A DNA stretch of 64,000 nucleotides from Desulfobacteraceae bacterium (GTDB taxonomy: Bacteria; Desulfobacterota; Desulfobacteria; Desulfobacterales; SKZT01): contig JAABTQ010000003.1 of assembly GCA_011389745.1 (NCBI GenBank), forward strand, positions 75,520 through 139,519. Reading direction: 5' to 3'. The notes below the pieces were generated by a model, which was not told the origin of the DNA, made no database searches, and saw nothing but the letters and a program-made list of their open reading frames with translations. The translations under genes and the position numbers were made by a program. Shown piece after piece: positions 8,430 to 16,932 of this stretch. Position 1 is the stretch's first letter; each line of letters begins with the position of its first letter.

Positions 8430-9566
8430 CTATTTCATTTCGATTTCCGCATATTGTCCATTTTGAACCTGGTATACTGAAAAACCGACTCCGATGGCAT
8501 CACCTTTTTCATCAAAACTGATTTTTCCCAGAGGTGTTTCAGCATATTCGGTGGTTAATGCTTTGGTAATGGCCTCATATTCAGTGGAACCCGCCTTTTC
8601 TATTGCATTCAGTAAAGCAATCGTGGCGGCATATGCATTTTCAAAAAATGCTCCGGCATCTGATCCGTAAGTATCCATATGTGCCTGGCGTGAAGCAATG
8701 GTCATGGGATTTTGAGTCACATCCTTAGGCCCGGTGGCATAAACCCCTTCCGCATATTCACCGGCGACTTTTATGAACGTATCATCCTTAACCCCATCAT
8801 CTGAAATAAAAATGGTATCCATTTTCCTCTTGCGCATTTGGGTGACAAGCTTGGATGCTTCAGGATGGTAACCACCGAATATGACAGCCTCGGCTTCCGA
8901 GCGCTTAATTTTTTGCACGACAGCAGAATAATCGACAGCTCCGGGAGTTATACCTTCGTACAAAACAACTTCGGCACGGGGATCCTCTTCAAGAAAACCT
9001 TTGGCAAATTCAGCCAGACCTTTTCCATAATCGCCCTTGTCATGGAGAACCGCTATTTTCTTGAGTTTTAACACATCCAGAGCAAAATCAACTTCAAGCC
9101 GTGCCTGAGCATCATCAGAAGCTATGGTGCGATAAAAATTGGGATACAATCCGCTCTGGGTCAGTTCCGGGTTTGTAGCCGAAGGAGAAATGGCAACAAG
9201 CTTTGTGTCTTTATATATTCCCAGAGCAGCTTTGGTAGCTCCGCTGCAAATATGGCCGATAACGGCATGAACACCGCTGCCGACTAGTTTGGTCGCAGTA
9301 TTTGTAGCCACTTCAGGTTTACAGACATCGTCTTCTATAACCAATTCCACCTGTTTTCCTAAGACACCTCCCTTGGCATTAATTTCTTTCACCACCAACT
9401 CCGCCGCACGAACGGTTGGAATGCCGTAAGATGCAAGGTCACCGCTGTGAGCACCCGCCACACCAATCTTTATGGTATCCTGGGCATCAACTTTCCCGTT
9501 TGCCGTAAAAACCATAAAAATTGCCATAGCGGCAGCAATCGCACTTATTTTCCATCGATTTTTCAT
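8430..9566 (-). CDS. livK: Branched-chain amino acid-binding periplasmic protein LivK
   Basis: A 378-residue secreted binding protein. The N-terminus is a Sec signal peptide (MKNRWKISAIAAAMAIFMVF) with likely cleavage after VDA. The mature part begins QDTIKIGVAGAHSGDLASYG, the usual start of type I periplasmic binding folds, and contains VIGHICSGATKAA, the ligand-binding serine/threonine loop. The ATG at 9566 has AAGGGAG 6 nt upstream; the ATG at 9572 is too close. It is first in the operon, under the promoter at 9612-9641. The ligand may be Leu/Ile/Val or another amino acid or small amide. Confidence 0.93.
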   Translation of the reverse strand: MKNRWKISAIAAAMAIFMVFTANGKVDAQDTIKIGVAGAHSGDLASYGIPTVRAAELVVKEINAKGGVLGKQVELVIEDDVCKPEVATNTATKLVGSGVHAVIGHICSGATKAALGIYKDTKLVAISPSATNPELTQSGLYPNFYRTIASDDAQARLEVDFALDVLKLKKIAVLHDKGDYGKGLAEFAKGFLEEDPRAEVVLYEGITPGAVDYSAVVQKIKRSEAEAVIFGGYHPEASKLVTQMRKRKMDTIFISDDGVKDDTFIKVAGEYAEGVYATGPKDVTQNPMTIASRQAHMDTYGSDAGAFFENAYAATIALLNAIEKAGSTEYEAITKALTTEYAETPLGKISFDEKGDAIGVGFSVYQVQNGQYAEIEMK

Positions 9567-9611
9567 AGCCATCTCCCTTTTAGTTTTAAAATTAATTCAT
9601 ATTTGTTGATA

Positions 9612-9641
9612 GTTATAAGCGCAATAAACAATCTACGTCAA
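9612..9641 (-). promoter_or_regulatory. Candidate sigma-70 promoter of livKHMGF
   Basis: On the minus strand TTGACG (9641-9636) and TATAAC (9617-9612) are spaced by 18 nt, about 45 nt upstream of the livK start. The remaining part of the 330-nt spacer between livK and dsrP holds only the dsr terminator. Confidence 0.6.
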
Positions 9642-9842
9642 GCCCAAAGCAATTATTCCTCAGGTGCCCGGCATTTTTCTTTATGGGATTAAATCAAACA
9701 AGTCGTGAATAATTGCAGGAAGGCGATTTTCGATATTTTTTATCACTATGAATTGGAAATTGGACACGGATGAATCAAGGCAGGAAAAAAGTGCTATTCC
9801 GGAACGGCAAACTACTCGAAACCAAACCATATCACTTAACCC

Positions 9843-9875
9843 AAAAAAGGCCCATTTTTAGAAATGGGCCTTTTT
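9843..9875 (-). terminator. Terminator of the dsr operon
   Basis: AAAAAAGGCCCATTT and AAATGGGCCTTTTT form a near-perfect stem with a 4-5 nt loop. It lies 24 nt beyond the dsrP stop and, being symmetric, would stop transcripts from both sides. Confidence 0.9.
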
Positions 9876-9898
9876 ACTCTGATTATGACAGATTTTTG

Positions 9899-11056
9899 TT
9901 AAGCATACAGTTCTTCTTTGATCGTCACAGCAATTTTAAATAAGACCGACAAAATAAAAAACCCTGTTGCATAGACCCCTATGGTAATCATCAACTCAGG
10001 AAAAGAAGGAGCATATTCATTGACGTAATGAAGCGGATTCGGTACGAAACCACCTGAAATCAGCCCTATCCCCTTGTCAATCCAGGTGCCTATAAAAACA
10101 GCGATACATGCAATGGTCAGAACAGTCTCATTTTGTCTGAATTGTGAAGGAACCAGCAAGATAATGGCCAGAACCATCAAAATCATTGAAGTCCACATAA
10201 ACGGTATAAGCGAACCCTTCCCTTGAAGACCGACAAACAGATACTTGAAATGATCCATATGCTCTGGAAGTTGGCTGTAAAATACAACAAATATTTCGCA
10301 AAGAAAGAAAAACACGTTTAGTATAATGGCATAAGTCACGATTTTGGCCAGTGACTGAATTTGCTCCCAACCCGGATCGAATTTGCTTATTCTTCTCACA
10401 AATAGACACAAAAGAATAAGCAATGCAGGGCCTGCAGCGAAGGCGGAGGACAAAAACCTTGGGGCAAGAATGGCAGTCAGCCAAAAGCCTCTCCCGGGAA
10501 GACCACAGTAAAGAAAAGCTGTTACGGTATGAATACTGACAGCCCATGGGATCGACAGATAAATAAGCGGTTTAAGCCACATGGGATAATGGACATTGTT
10601 TCTTTCGGCCTCCAGTACTTTCCAGCCGATCACAAGATTCAGCAGCAGATAACCGTTTAAAACGATCATATCCCAGAACAATACCGATCGGGGTGTCGGA
10701 TACAGCAAAACATTCAATGCGCGAGTGGGCTGCCCTAAATCCACGATAATAAAGAGCAGACACATGGTCACAGAGGATACGGCAAGAAATTCCCCTAAAA
10801 TGGTAATTCTTCCGAACGCCTTGTAATCATGCAGATAATAGGGAAGTACTAGCATCACCGCAGATGCGGCAACACCAACCAGGAACGTAAACTGAGCAAT
10901 ATAAAAACCCCAGGAAACATCCCGACTCAAACCGGTGATACCAAGACCGGAATTGAACTGCCACAAATAAAAGCCGAAACCCACGCCGATAAGCGTAAGC
11001 AAGGCGAGCATCCAACCATAGTATACTTTAGATCCTTTAATTGCCTTTTCTAGCAT
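9899..11056 (-). CDS. dsrP: DsrMKJOP complex, NrfD-type membrane subunit DsrP
   Basis: A 385-residue polytopic membrane protein of the NrfD/PsrC family with about ten hydrophobic helices and no cofactor-binding cysteines. It is thought to exchange electrons with menaquinol together with DsrO and DsrJ. Typical features are the N-terminal YYGWMLALLTLIGVGFGFYLWQF and the interhelical DLGQPTRALNVLLYPTPRSVLFWDM segment shared with NrfD proteins. The ATG at 11056 follows GAGGTGG; a GTG at 11062 is less likely. It is the last gene of the operon. Confidence 0.95.
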   Translation of the reverse strand: MLEKAIKGSKVYYGWMLALLTLIGVGFGFYLWQFNSGLGITGLSRDVSWGFYIAQFTFLVGVAASAVMLVLPYYLHDYKAFGRITILGEFLAVSSVTMCLLFIIVDLGQPTRALNVLLYPTPRSVLFWDMIVLNGYLLLNLVIGWKVLEAERNNVHYPMWLKPLIYLSIPWAVSIHTVTAFLYCGLPGRGFWLTAILAPRFLSSAFAAGPALLILLCLFVRRISKFDPGWEQIQSLAKIVTYAIILNVFFFLCEIFVVFYSQLPEHMDHFKYLFVGLQGKGSLIPFMWTSMILMVLAIILLVPSQFRQNETVLTIACIAVFIGTWIDKGIGLISGGFVPNPLHYVNEYAPSFPELMITIGVYATGFFILSVLFKIAVTIKEELYA

Positions 11057-11063
11057 AACCACC

Positions 11064-11858
11064 TCACACTATGTAATAGACTGCCGGGCTGGTGCCCAGG
11101 TGAATTTTGCGTCGAATGGTGAAATTTTCCGCAATAAGCTTCCTGACTTCAGACTCCGGATCATAAAGATCTCCGAAAGTCAGGATACCCTTGGAAGCTT
11201 CTACGCAAGCAGGTTCGATCCCTTCCGCCAACCTTTCTACGCAGAAGTTGCACTTTTCGACAACCCCTTTGGTTCTTCTGGCAAATTTCAAATTGATTTC
11301 CTTGATATGCTCTCTGGGGTCAAAAAAGTTGAAGCTTCTGGCTCCGTACGGACAAGCTGCCAAGCAGAATCGGCATCCAATACACCGATGATAGTCCATC
11401 ACGACGACACCATCGCTTTCCCGCTTGAAAGTCGCTTTGGTCGGACAAACTCTGACACAAGGCGGATTTTCACAATGGTTACAAAGCACTGGAAAAGTGG
11501 TATGATGTATTTTTTCAGACAGAAACTCACTGTGCAGGTCCGGAAATGCATGATGGAATTGCTCAGGCCAGATCCATTTAATTTCATGCCTTTTAATCGG
11601 CATGTCCGGAACATTGTGGATCTTATGGCATGCTTCATATAACGGTGCCACATCTTTTTCCGACTTGATTTTCCGTGTATCGACAACCATGGCCCACTGC
11701 TTTGCGGTGAGGGCCTTTTCATTTTGTTTAAGAATAGGTTCCGGTTCCGTAGGGCCGCGACCTCCGACAGCTGCAATAGTATCAATCGCCGGTCTTGCAC
11801 CAACACCCAGAGCCGTGATCCCCGCTATTTTGAGAAAGTTTCTTCTACTGCTTTTCAT
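11064..11858 (-). CDS. dsrO: DsrMKJOP complex, periplasmic iron-sulfur subunit DsrO
   Basis: A 264-residue ferredoxin-like protein exported by the Tat system: the N-terminus MKSSRRNFLKIAG carries the twin-arginine motif, with a hydrophobic stretch to about residue 30. Cysteine clusters at CNHCENPPCVRVCP, CIGCRFCLAACP and CNFCVERLAEGIEPAC would ligate several [4Fe-4S] centres, as in the NrfC/PsrB family. It would pass electrons between DsrJ hemes and DsrP. The start overlaps the dsrJ stop (ATGA). Confidence 0.96.
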   Translation of the reverse strand: MKSSRRNFLKIAGITALGVGARPAIDTIAAVGGRGPTEPEPILKQNEKALTAKQWAMVVDTRKIKSEKDVAPLYEACHKIHNVPDMPIKRHEIKWIWPEQFHHAFPDLHSEFLSEKIHHTTFPVLCNHCENPPCVRVCPTKATFKRESDGVVVMDYHRCIGCRFCLAACPYGARSFNFFDPREHIKEINLKFARRTKGVVEKCNFCVERLAEGIEPACVEASKGILTFGDLYDPESEVRKLIAENFTIRRKIHLGTSPAVYYIV

Positions 11859-12268
11859 TCTATGCCTCCTTGAGGGTTATCAATATGGCAATCCCAGCAG
11901 TAAGGGGATACCGAGGCATAATCATGGCACCTGTCGCAAAACTCCGTTTTATTGGAGTGACAATCCAGACAGGTGTTTGAAAGGCTCATGTTAAATTCCA
12001 CCCCTTTGGGATTTACATATGTCCTTTTTGCGTCCCGCACCACAGAATCTCGCCAGACATCCAAAAGTACCATATGATCCGTGGTCATGTATTCTTTGGA
12101 ACGAACACATTCTTTGGCAGCCTTGGCTTTTTCTGTAAGAACCACTTCGGGAGCCGGCGCAGATTTAACGACGTTGAACCAGAAAGGAAATGCGGCAAGA
12201 ATCACAAAAATCACTATGCCCGCAATAACCAGATTTTTGTTGTACATCCCTTTGCTGTTATTCGGCAT
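11855..12268 (-). CDS. dsrJ: DsrMKJOP complex, triheme cytochrome c DsrJ
   Basis: A 137-residue periplasmic cytochrome held by an uncleaved N-terminal anchor (residues 10-35). Three heme-binding motifs lie close together near the C-terminus: CLDCH, CDRCH and CWDCH. The KECVRSKEYMTTDHMVLLDVWRD segment keeps the cysteine known in this family as a likely distal ligand of one unusual His/Cys heme. I chose the ATG at 12268 (MPNNSKG) with GGAGG 6 nt upstream; the ATG at 12274 touches the ribosome site. It overlaps dsrK by 11 nt. Confidence 0.95.
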   Translation of the reverse strand: MPNNSKGMYNKNLVIAGIVIFVILAAFPFWFNVVKSAPAPEVVLTEKAKAAKECVRSKEYMTTDHMVLLDVWRDSVVRDAKRTYVNPKGVEFNMSLSNTCLDCHSNKTEFCDRCHDYASVSPYCWDCHIDNPQGGIE

Positions 12269-13886
12269 CTTCATCCTCCATCCCTAGCAGGGGCTCCCCC
12301 CGTAAATTGGTCGTCTTTTTTTTCTCGCCGGGCAGGATCAGGGCATTGGCAACCAGTTCATGAAGCCCGGTCACGCCAACTTCCGGTTCATAATAGTCCA
12401 TTAGAGCCGGAAGGGCCGCCCGGTCGATGGCACAAACACATGCAAGCATATTAACATCATATTTTTCTTTCACAAAATGAACGGCGTTGGCTCTGGGCAT
12501 GCCGCCCATCATTCGCAACTCCATATCTTCACCTGCGTTTAGCCCGGAACCGCTGCCACAGCAAAATGTCTGCTCCCGGATCGTATTTGAGGGCATTTCA
12601 TAGAAATTATTGCAAACATTTTGAAGCACATACCGCGGTTCGTCTAACATTCCCATACCCCTGGACGGATTACACGAATCGTGAAAAGTGACTTTTAAAT
12701 GATCATTTCTGCTGGGGTCCAGGTTCAGCTTTTTGTGATAGATCAAGTCCGCAGTAAATTCGGCAATATGAACCATTTTGGTGCTTTTGGCATTGGTAAA
12801 ACGGGTTCCCGTTATCGGGGAAACCGGTTCTTCAAGAAAATCCGCCGGTCCGTTCATGGTATCCATATACTGATGGATCACTCTCCACATATGCCCGCAT
12901 TCGCCTCCCAGAATCCATTTTACACCCAATCGCTTGGCTTCGTAATACATCTTTGCATTTAGTCGCTTCATGGTTTCATGGGAAGTAAAAAAGCCGAAGT
13001 TTCCCCCTTCGGATGCATAGGTGCTCCAGGTAATGTCCAGCCCCAGGTCCCTTAAATAGTGAAAAAGGATCATGTAACCCATGGCCGTGTATGTGCCAGG
13101 GTCGGCAAAAACATCGCCGGATGGCGTGATGAAAAGGATTTCAGCCCCTTTTCTGTTAAAAGATGGCTCTACACGAACGCCTGTTACTTCCTCGATATCA
13201 TCTACGAAAAACTCCAGCATATCTTTAAAGGCATGGGGCTGAATACCCAAATGGTTTCCCGTACGATAGCAATTCGATACCGGAGTTGCGATCCAGTCAA
13301 TGTTTAAACCTAAAAGGTTCAGGATCTCCCGACCGATAATCGTAATTTCAGCAGTGTCAATGCCGTAAGGACAAAAAACCGAACAGCGTCTGCACTCGGA
13401 ACATTGAAACAGATAATACCACCATTCTTTTAGTACATCGAGAGTCATTGGCCTTGCACCAGCCAATCGTCCCAATATTTTTCCGGCCTTGGTGAAATCA
13501 TTTCTGTAAACCGAACGAATCAGCTCGGCTCTCAGAACCGGCATGTTTTTGGGATCACCCGAGCCGATAAAAAAGTGACATTTATCCGCACAAGCCCCAC
13601 AGCGTACACATATATCCATAAACACTTTGAAGCTGCGGAATTTATCAAGCCTCTCTCTGAGCCCCTCAAAAACAATCTCCTTCCAGTTATCCGGCAATTT
13701 CCAGTCTTCATCGGTCGGATTCCACTGTCTGGGATTAGGAGCGCCGAGAGTCTCCAGGCTTTTAGGATTGCCCGCATAGCAGTACATACCTTTCCGGATT
13801 TCCACCGGCGTGTCCATCCACCCCGTGATGGGAGGCACATGTTCTACGTCGATTAATTCCTCGGGTTTCGGAAGTTCATCTGCCAT
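12258..13886 (-). CDS. dsrK: DsrMKJOP complex, catalytic HdrD-like subunit DsrK
   Basis: A 542-residue cytoplasmic iron-sulfur protein related to heterodisulfide reductase HdrD. Two ferredoxin-type clusters are read as CVRCGACADKCHFF and CSECRRCSVFCPYGID. The C-terminal CCG domains include FHDSCNPSRGMGM and EQTFCCGSGSGL, which in this family hold the special [4Fe-4S] site that handles the DsrC disulfide/trisulfide. AAGGAG within the end of dsrM serves as ribosome site. It works with DsrM to reduce the DsrC substrate using menaquinol electrons. Confidence 0.97.
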   Translation of the reverse strand: MADELPKPEELIDVEHVPPITGWMDTPVEIRKGMYCYAGNPKSLETLGAPNPRQWNPTDEDWKLPDNWKEIVFEGLRERLDKFRSFKVFMDICVRCGACADKCHFFIGSGDPKNMPVLRAELIRSVYRNDFTKAGKILGRLAGARPMTLDVLKEWWYYLFQCSECRRCSVFCPYGIDTAEITIIGREILNLLGLNIDWIATPVSNCYRTGNHLGIQPHAFKDMLEFFVDDIEEVTGVRVEPSFNRKGAEILFITPSGDVFADPGTYTAMGYMILFHYLRDLGLDITWSTYASEGGNFGFFTSHETMKRLNAKMYYEAKRLGVKWILGGECGHMWRVIHQYMDTMNGPADFLEEPVSPITGTRFTNAKSTKMVHIAEFTADLIYHKKLNLDPSRNDHLKVTFHDSCNPSRGMGMLDEPRYVLQNVCNNFYEMPSNTIREQTFCCGSGSGLNAGEDMELRMMGGMPRANAVHFVKEKYDVNMLACVCAIDRAALPALMDYYEPEVGVTGLHELVANALILPGEKKKTTNLRGEPLLGMEDEDAE

Positions 13887-13890
13887 TTAT

Positions 13891-14928
13891 TTACTCCTTT
13901 TCTCCTTCCTCAAGGTTTTTTTCGGGTCCCGGCATTTTTTCCACAGGGAGTCCAGCCTCAATCATCTTTTCTCTGAATTCATCCTCATAAGCTTCGTATG
14001 TGTGAATTTTTACCGGATAGTTCCACGGATTTTCGTATCTGAACTCCCGGGTGTTACCGGGCAGATTTCGAGTCGGACAAAAGAAAATACCGCCAAGATG
14101 CATTAGTTTGCTGAAAGGAAAGTAGGCCAAAAGCACGCTGACAAGAAATACGTGAACATAAAATAAAACGCCAATCCCTTCAGGTATGGTAGGCCTGAGT
14201 GTCACAAGGCCCATGGTAAGCTCTTTTGCGTTTACAATATCCACTTTGGCAACATATCGCATCAGAATTCCCGAGGCAGCTATCGCCAAAATCAAAAAAA
14301 GTGGAAAGTAATCAGCCGGCAAGGAAATGTATCTCATTTGCGGAATCCATACTCTCCTTAAAAACAGGTAGATGACCGCAGCCATCAGCACAAAACCCGA
14401 AAGAAATATTCCCGGAAGTCCGACCTGAAAAAATCCGTCTAATTTTTCAAGCCATTGAACCGGCAAAAGCACCGGCTCAGTGAAAAATCGCAAATGACGA
14501 ATAAGCACAACAAAAAAGGCGTAGTGAAACGCCAGTGCAAAGAGCCAAAGCCACTTTTCCATTTCATAAGAAAATTTGTTCGTGTCCTTAATTTCAAACT
14601 TGGTATTTCGAAACAACGAACGGAAAAGGAAGATCTCCAACAACATTCTTATTACAACACCTAATTTATTATTGGGGTTATCGATTCGAGCCGGTGAAAC
14701 CATCGGCAAGGAAACTTGCTGACCCGATGTGGTTGTAATGGGAAACGGTACCGGAGACTTTGCCCACCCAACCAACTTATAGACAAATCCAGCAACAAAA
14801 ATCGCCATTGCAACATATGGAAATACAATGCCGAACAGCACCTCCAAATGCAACCCTGCGACGCCCACATAAGCTAACAGCAAGAGAACTATAACCGCTA
14901 TGAGGGAATACATGTAATTCGCATTCAT
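13891..14928 (-). CDS. dsrM: DsrMKJOP complex, cytochrome b subunit DsrM
   Basis: A 345-residue membrane protein of the NarI family with about six hydrophobic helices; histidines in FALAFHYAFFVVLIRHLRFF and VHVFLVSVLLAYFPFSKLMH are the expected heme b ligands. It oxidises menaquinol and passes electrons to DsrK. The tail is charged and cytoplasmic. GAGGT precedes the ATG by about 9 nt. First gene of the five-gene dsrMKJOP operon; the 190-nt spacer before it shows no clear terminator, so it may also receive transcripts started upstream of the RsbRD_N gene. Confidence 0.96.
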   Translation of the reverse strand: MNANYMYSLIAVIVLLLLAYVGVAGLHLEVLFGIVFPYVAMAIFVAGFVYKLVGWAKSPVPFPITTTSGQQVSLPMVSPARIDNPNNKLGVVIRMLLEIFLFRSLFRNTKFEIKDTNKFSYEMEKWLWLFALAFHYAFFVVLIRHLRFFTEPVLLPVQWLEKLDGFFQVGLPGIFLSGFVLMAAVIYLFLRRVWIPQMRYISLPADYFPLFLILAIAASGILMRYVAKVDIVNAKELTMGLVTLRPTIPEGIGVLFYVHVFLVSVLLAYFPFSKLMHLGGIFFCPTRNLPGNTREFRYENPWNYPVKIHTYEAYEDEFREKMIEAGLPVEKMPGPEKNLEEGEKE

Positions 14929-15118
14929 TGACCATTACCTCACTTTTTGGCTTCCATGCAACCTGATGGCCATTTTTGAACCGTTCAAATTCAAGATGAT
15001 TTTCCAACCAGCAAAAAAACCCCGGGATTTGGTAATGCCGGAAAAAATCACCTCAGAAATTTTTCATGGCTCAAAAATGCTCCATCGAAAAATGCATGAA
15101 GCCCCATAACATTGATTA

Positions 15119-15673
15119 TTATTTGAGGGCCGGATCATCCGGAACCTCAGAAATCAAACCTGCCCGCCTAAAAGCACTGTAGTGGCGGTTCCTAAACTCG
15201 TTTGCCTTAATTTCGTAAATCTTCTCACGACATTTCATATAAATATCAAAAGCGATCAAGCCTAAATCATCTACCTTAGACTCAAACGCGTAAAACTCCT
15301 GGGATAGATTCCTTTCAAGAATTTTCTTACCTATAATTTTTCGAATAACTGTTTTTAAAAAGAAAATAAACCCGATGGCTTCGGAAGGGGTAAAATTCTG
15401 AATGGCCCTGATCCTGATCATGGGATCCAGTAATGCACCGGCATGCTCGCGATTAAGTCCTCGTAAAAGCTCATCAAAAAGATCTTCCACACCGTTTCGA
15501 ACTGCCCTGCCTACAGGATTGGCAAAAGGATCTTTTTGACTTTTTAAAAATCTGGCGGTTTCTGACGGGTAAGTTTCCACCACAAGAGTAAACCACTCTT
15601 GAAGAATGGCAGCCCGACTTTCAATTAATAATTTTTCAAGGTCGTTACTCAAAAGTTGTCTAATAGCTCCCAT
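15119..15673 (-). CDS. RsbRD N-terminal domain protein upstream of dsrMKJOP
   Basis: A 184-residue, mostly helical soluble protein. The segment LLIESRAAILQEWFTLVVETYPSETARFL at the start and the later IRAIQNFTPSEAIGFIFFLKTVIRKII match the RsbRD_N domain, a globin-like sensory module found in stressosome proteins and some kinases. No output domain is attached. Proteins of this type are, from memory, recurrently encoded next to dsrMKJOP in sulfate reducers, which suggests a dedicated sensor, regulator or assembly factor, but the function is unknown. It has its own strong promoter about 105 nt upstream. Confidence 0.75.
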   Translation of the reverse strand: MGAIRQLLSNDLEKLLIESRAAILQEWFTLVVETYPSETARFLKSQKDPFANPVGRAVRNGVEDLFDELLRGLNREHAGALLDPMIRIRAIQNFTPSEAIGFIFFLKTVIRKIIGKKILERNLSQEFYAFESKVDDLGLIAFDIYMKCREKIYEIKANEFRNRHYSAFRRAGLISEVPDDPALK

Positions 15674-15776
15674 TGTGCTTAAATAGTGATTAACTCATTT
15701 TTTATACTTTTTCAGCGTAACGAAACATCAAACTTTTATCCAAACTTAGAGTCTTTTCTAATAATCTAAGGGGCAA

Positions 15777-15805
15777 CCTATAATCAAATTGGATTTTGAT
15801 GTCAA
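15777..15805 (-). promoter_or_regulatory. Strong sigma-70 promoter ahead of the RsbRD_N gene and dsr operon
   Basis: On the minus strand TTGACA (15805-15800) and TATAGG (15782-15777) are spaced by exactly 17 nt. Transcription would start near 15770, giving a leader of about 100 nt. It sits directly after the terminator of the NifU-like gene. Confidence 0.75.
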
Positions 15806-15814
15806 CAATAAAAC

Positions 15815-15845
15815 AAAAAAAGGTGTGTCACTTTCATTTCACACC
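15815..15845 (-). terminator. Terminator of the NifU-like gene
   Basis: Read on the minus strand, GGTGTG and CACACC pair around a 12-nt loop and are followed by seven T. The stem overlaps the last codons and stop of the NifU-like gene. Confidence 0.75.
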
Positions 15846-16301
15846 ATACATTTTTTTCCAGGGGCTGCTTTTTATTTCCCGATAATTGGCAAGAGCAAGG
15901 TAAAAAGCACCAACAGCCAATTCAGCACAATGTTTGTGATCGGGCGGAAGCGTCTTCAGATAATTTTCAATGACATCCGGATTAATTTTCCAGGCCTCTT
16001 CCAACGTTTTTTCCTTTGCCAGCTCAATCACGGCATTTGCACACGCATTGGTATTGATGCATCCATAAACATCTATGGTTATCCTTCGGATACGACCATG
16101 ATCAACAATCAAAAAAAATTCAACCGTATCTCCACAATCACCAGTTCTTTTGCCGTATGCATCCGGGTGTTCAATCCTCTCCCGGTAATCCGGACATAAC
16201 GCCATTTCTAAAAATTTTTCAGAGTGGTCTTGCCAAAAGTCAAAGCCTTGTTTTTGGTTTTTCTGCAACTCCTGATCTTGATCTATTTTCTTTTGGTTCA
16301 T
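15834..16301 (-). CDS. NifU/IscU-like iron-sulfur cluster scaffold protein
   Basis: A 155-residue NifU N-terminal-type scaffold with three conserved cysteines in the expected places: GDCGDTVEFFL, YGCINTNACANAVIELA and HKHCAELAVGAFYLAL. In this family they hold a transient cluster. A charged, glutamine/lysine-rich N-terminal extension of about 30 residues precedes the domain. No cysteine desulfurase is adjacent, so it may be a stand-alone scaffold serving local Fe-S proteins such as DsrK/DsrO, which is only inference. The start ATG has a weak ribosome site. Confidence 0.8.
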   Translation of the reverse strand: MNQKKIDQDQELQKNQKQGFDFWQDHSEKFLEMALCPDYRERIEHPDAYGKRTGDCGDTVEFFLIVDHGRIRRITIDVYGCINTNACANAVIELAKEKTLEEAWKINPDVIENYLKTLPPDHKHCAELAVGAFYLALANYREIKSSPWKKMYGVK

Positions 16302-16932
16302 TTATCAACGTTACCCTAAATTATATTAAAATACCTTGGAAGCTTTATAAAAACTTGAACATACGATAACATAGAATCTATTGAGAAATGAAAAAAATTT
16401 CAAGTCCGATTTTTCATTTAGCGTAAATATCAGTAGCCTAAAAAAAGTGATCTTAAAAATTTTACGTCAATATTGGGGGTTCCATAAAACGATAATGGCC
16501 GATCAGACTTCTGCCTGACCAGCCATTAAGGAGAAAAACAGATGAAGAAAGGAGTAGGTTTATTTTTCTTTTTGCAAACTTTACGCCAAACATGTTTTTT
16601 TATATTTTATAAAACACCATTTTATTTATACACTATAAATACAGCAGGTTATATTTTTACACGATGGCTATGGCCTGTAGTGAGATATCAACTCTTGCCC
16701 GAATTCAGGTCCTTAAGTTCAAAAATTTTAACCCACAATTTGAATTTGTATAATTAACCAATTGATTTTCAATAATATTATAGCTGATCATTTATAAGTT
16801 TAAAATTTTGAACCCATAATTTCTCAAACAAATTTTACGCCATAATAAGAAATATGATCCTGACACCTGCAACAAGCACCGCTATTGTCGAGACAAGGCC
16901 GAATTTCAAATATTCTAAAAAGTTGTTGAAAA
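16302..16932. other. AT-rich spacer of 630 bp with a hairpin and a doubtful small ORF
   Basis: There is no recognisable gene. It contains four TTTACGYC-type motifs (TTTACGTCA 16461, TTTACGCCA 16580 and 16834, inverted GCGTAAA near 16421). An imperfect repeat of AAAATTTTnAACCCAnAATTT lies near 16720 and 16800. At 16493-16528 a hairpin (TAATGGC/GCCATTA outer arms) precedes AAGGAG and an ATG at 16542, opening a 71-codon frame with a hydrophobic start but no known domain. On the minus strand just after ugd, an open frame without a normal start would encode a short membrane helix (KFGLVSTIAVLVAGV). It could be decayed gene debris. Confidence 0.4.

Noticed and set aside
14777-15007. Small ORF across the dsrM start
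   Set aside because: Overlaps dsrM in another frame and has no family features.
16542-16757. 71-residue ORF as a firm gene
   Set aside because: Ribosome site is good but composition is AT-driven and no homology is recognised; kept only within the spacer note.
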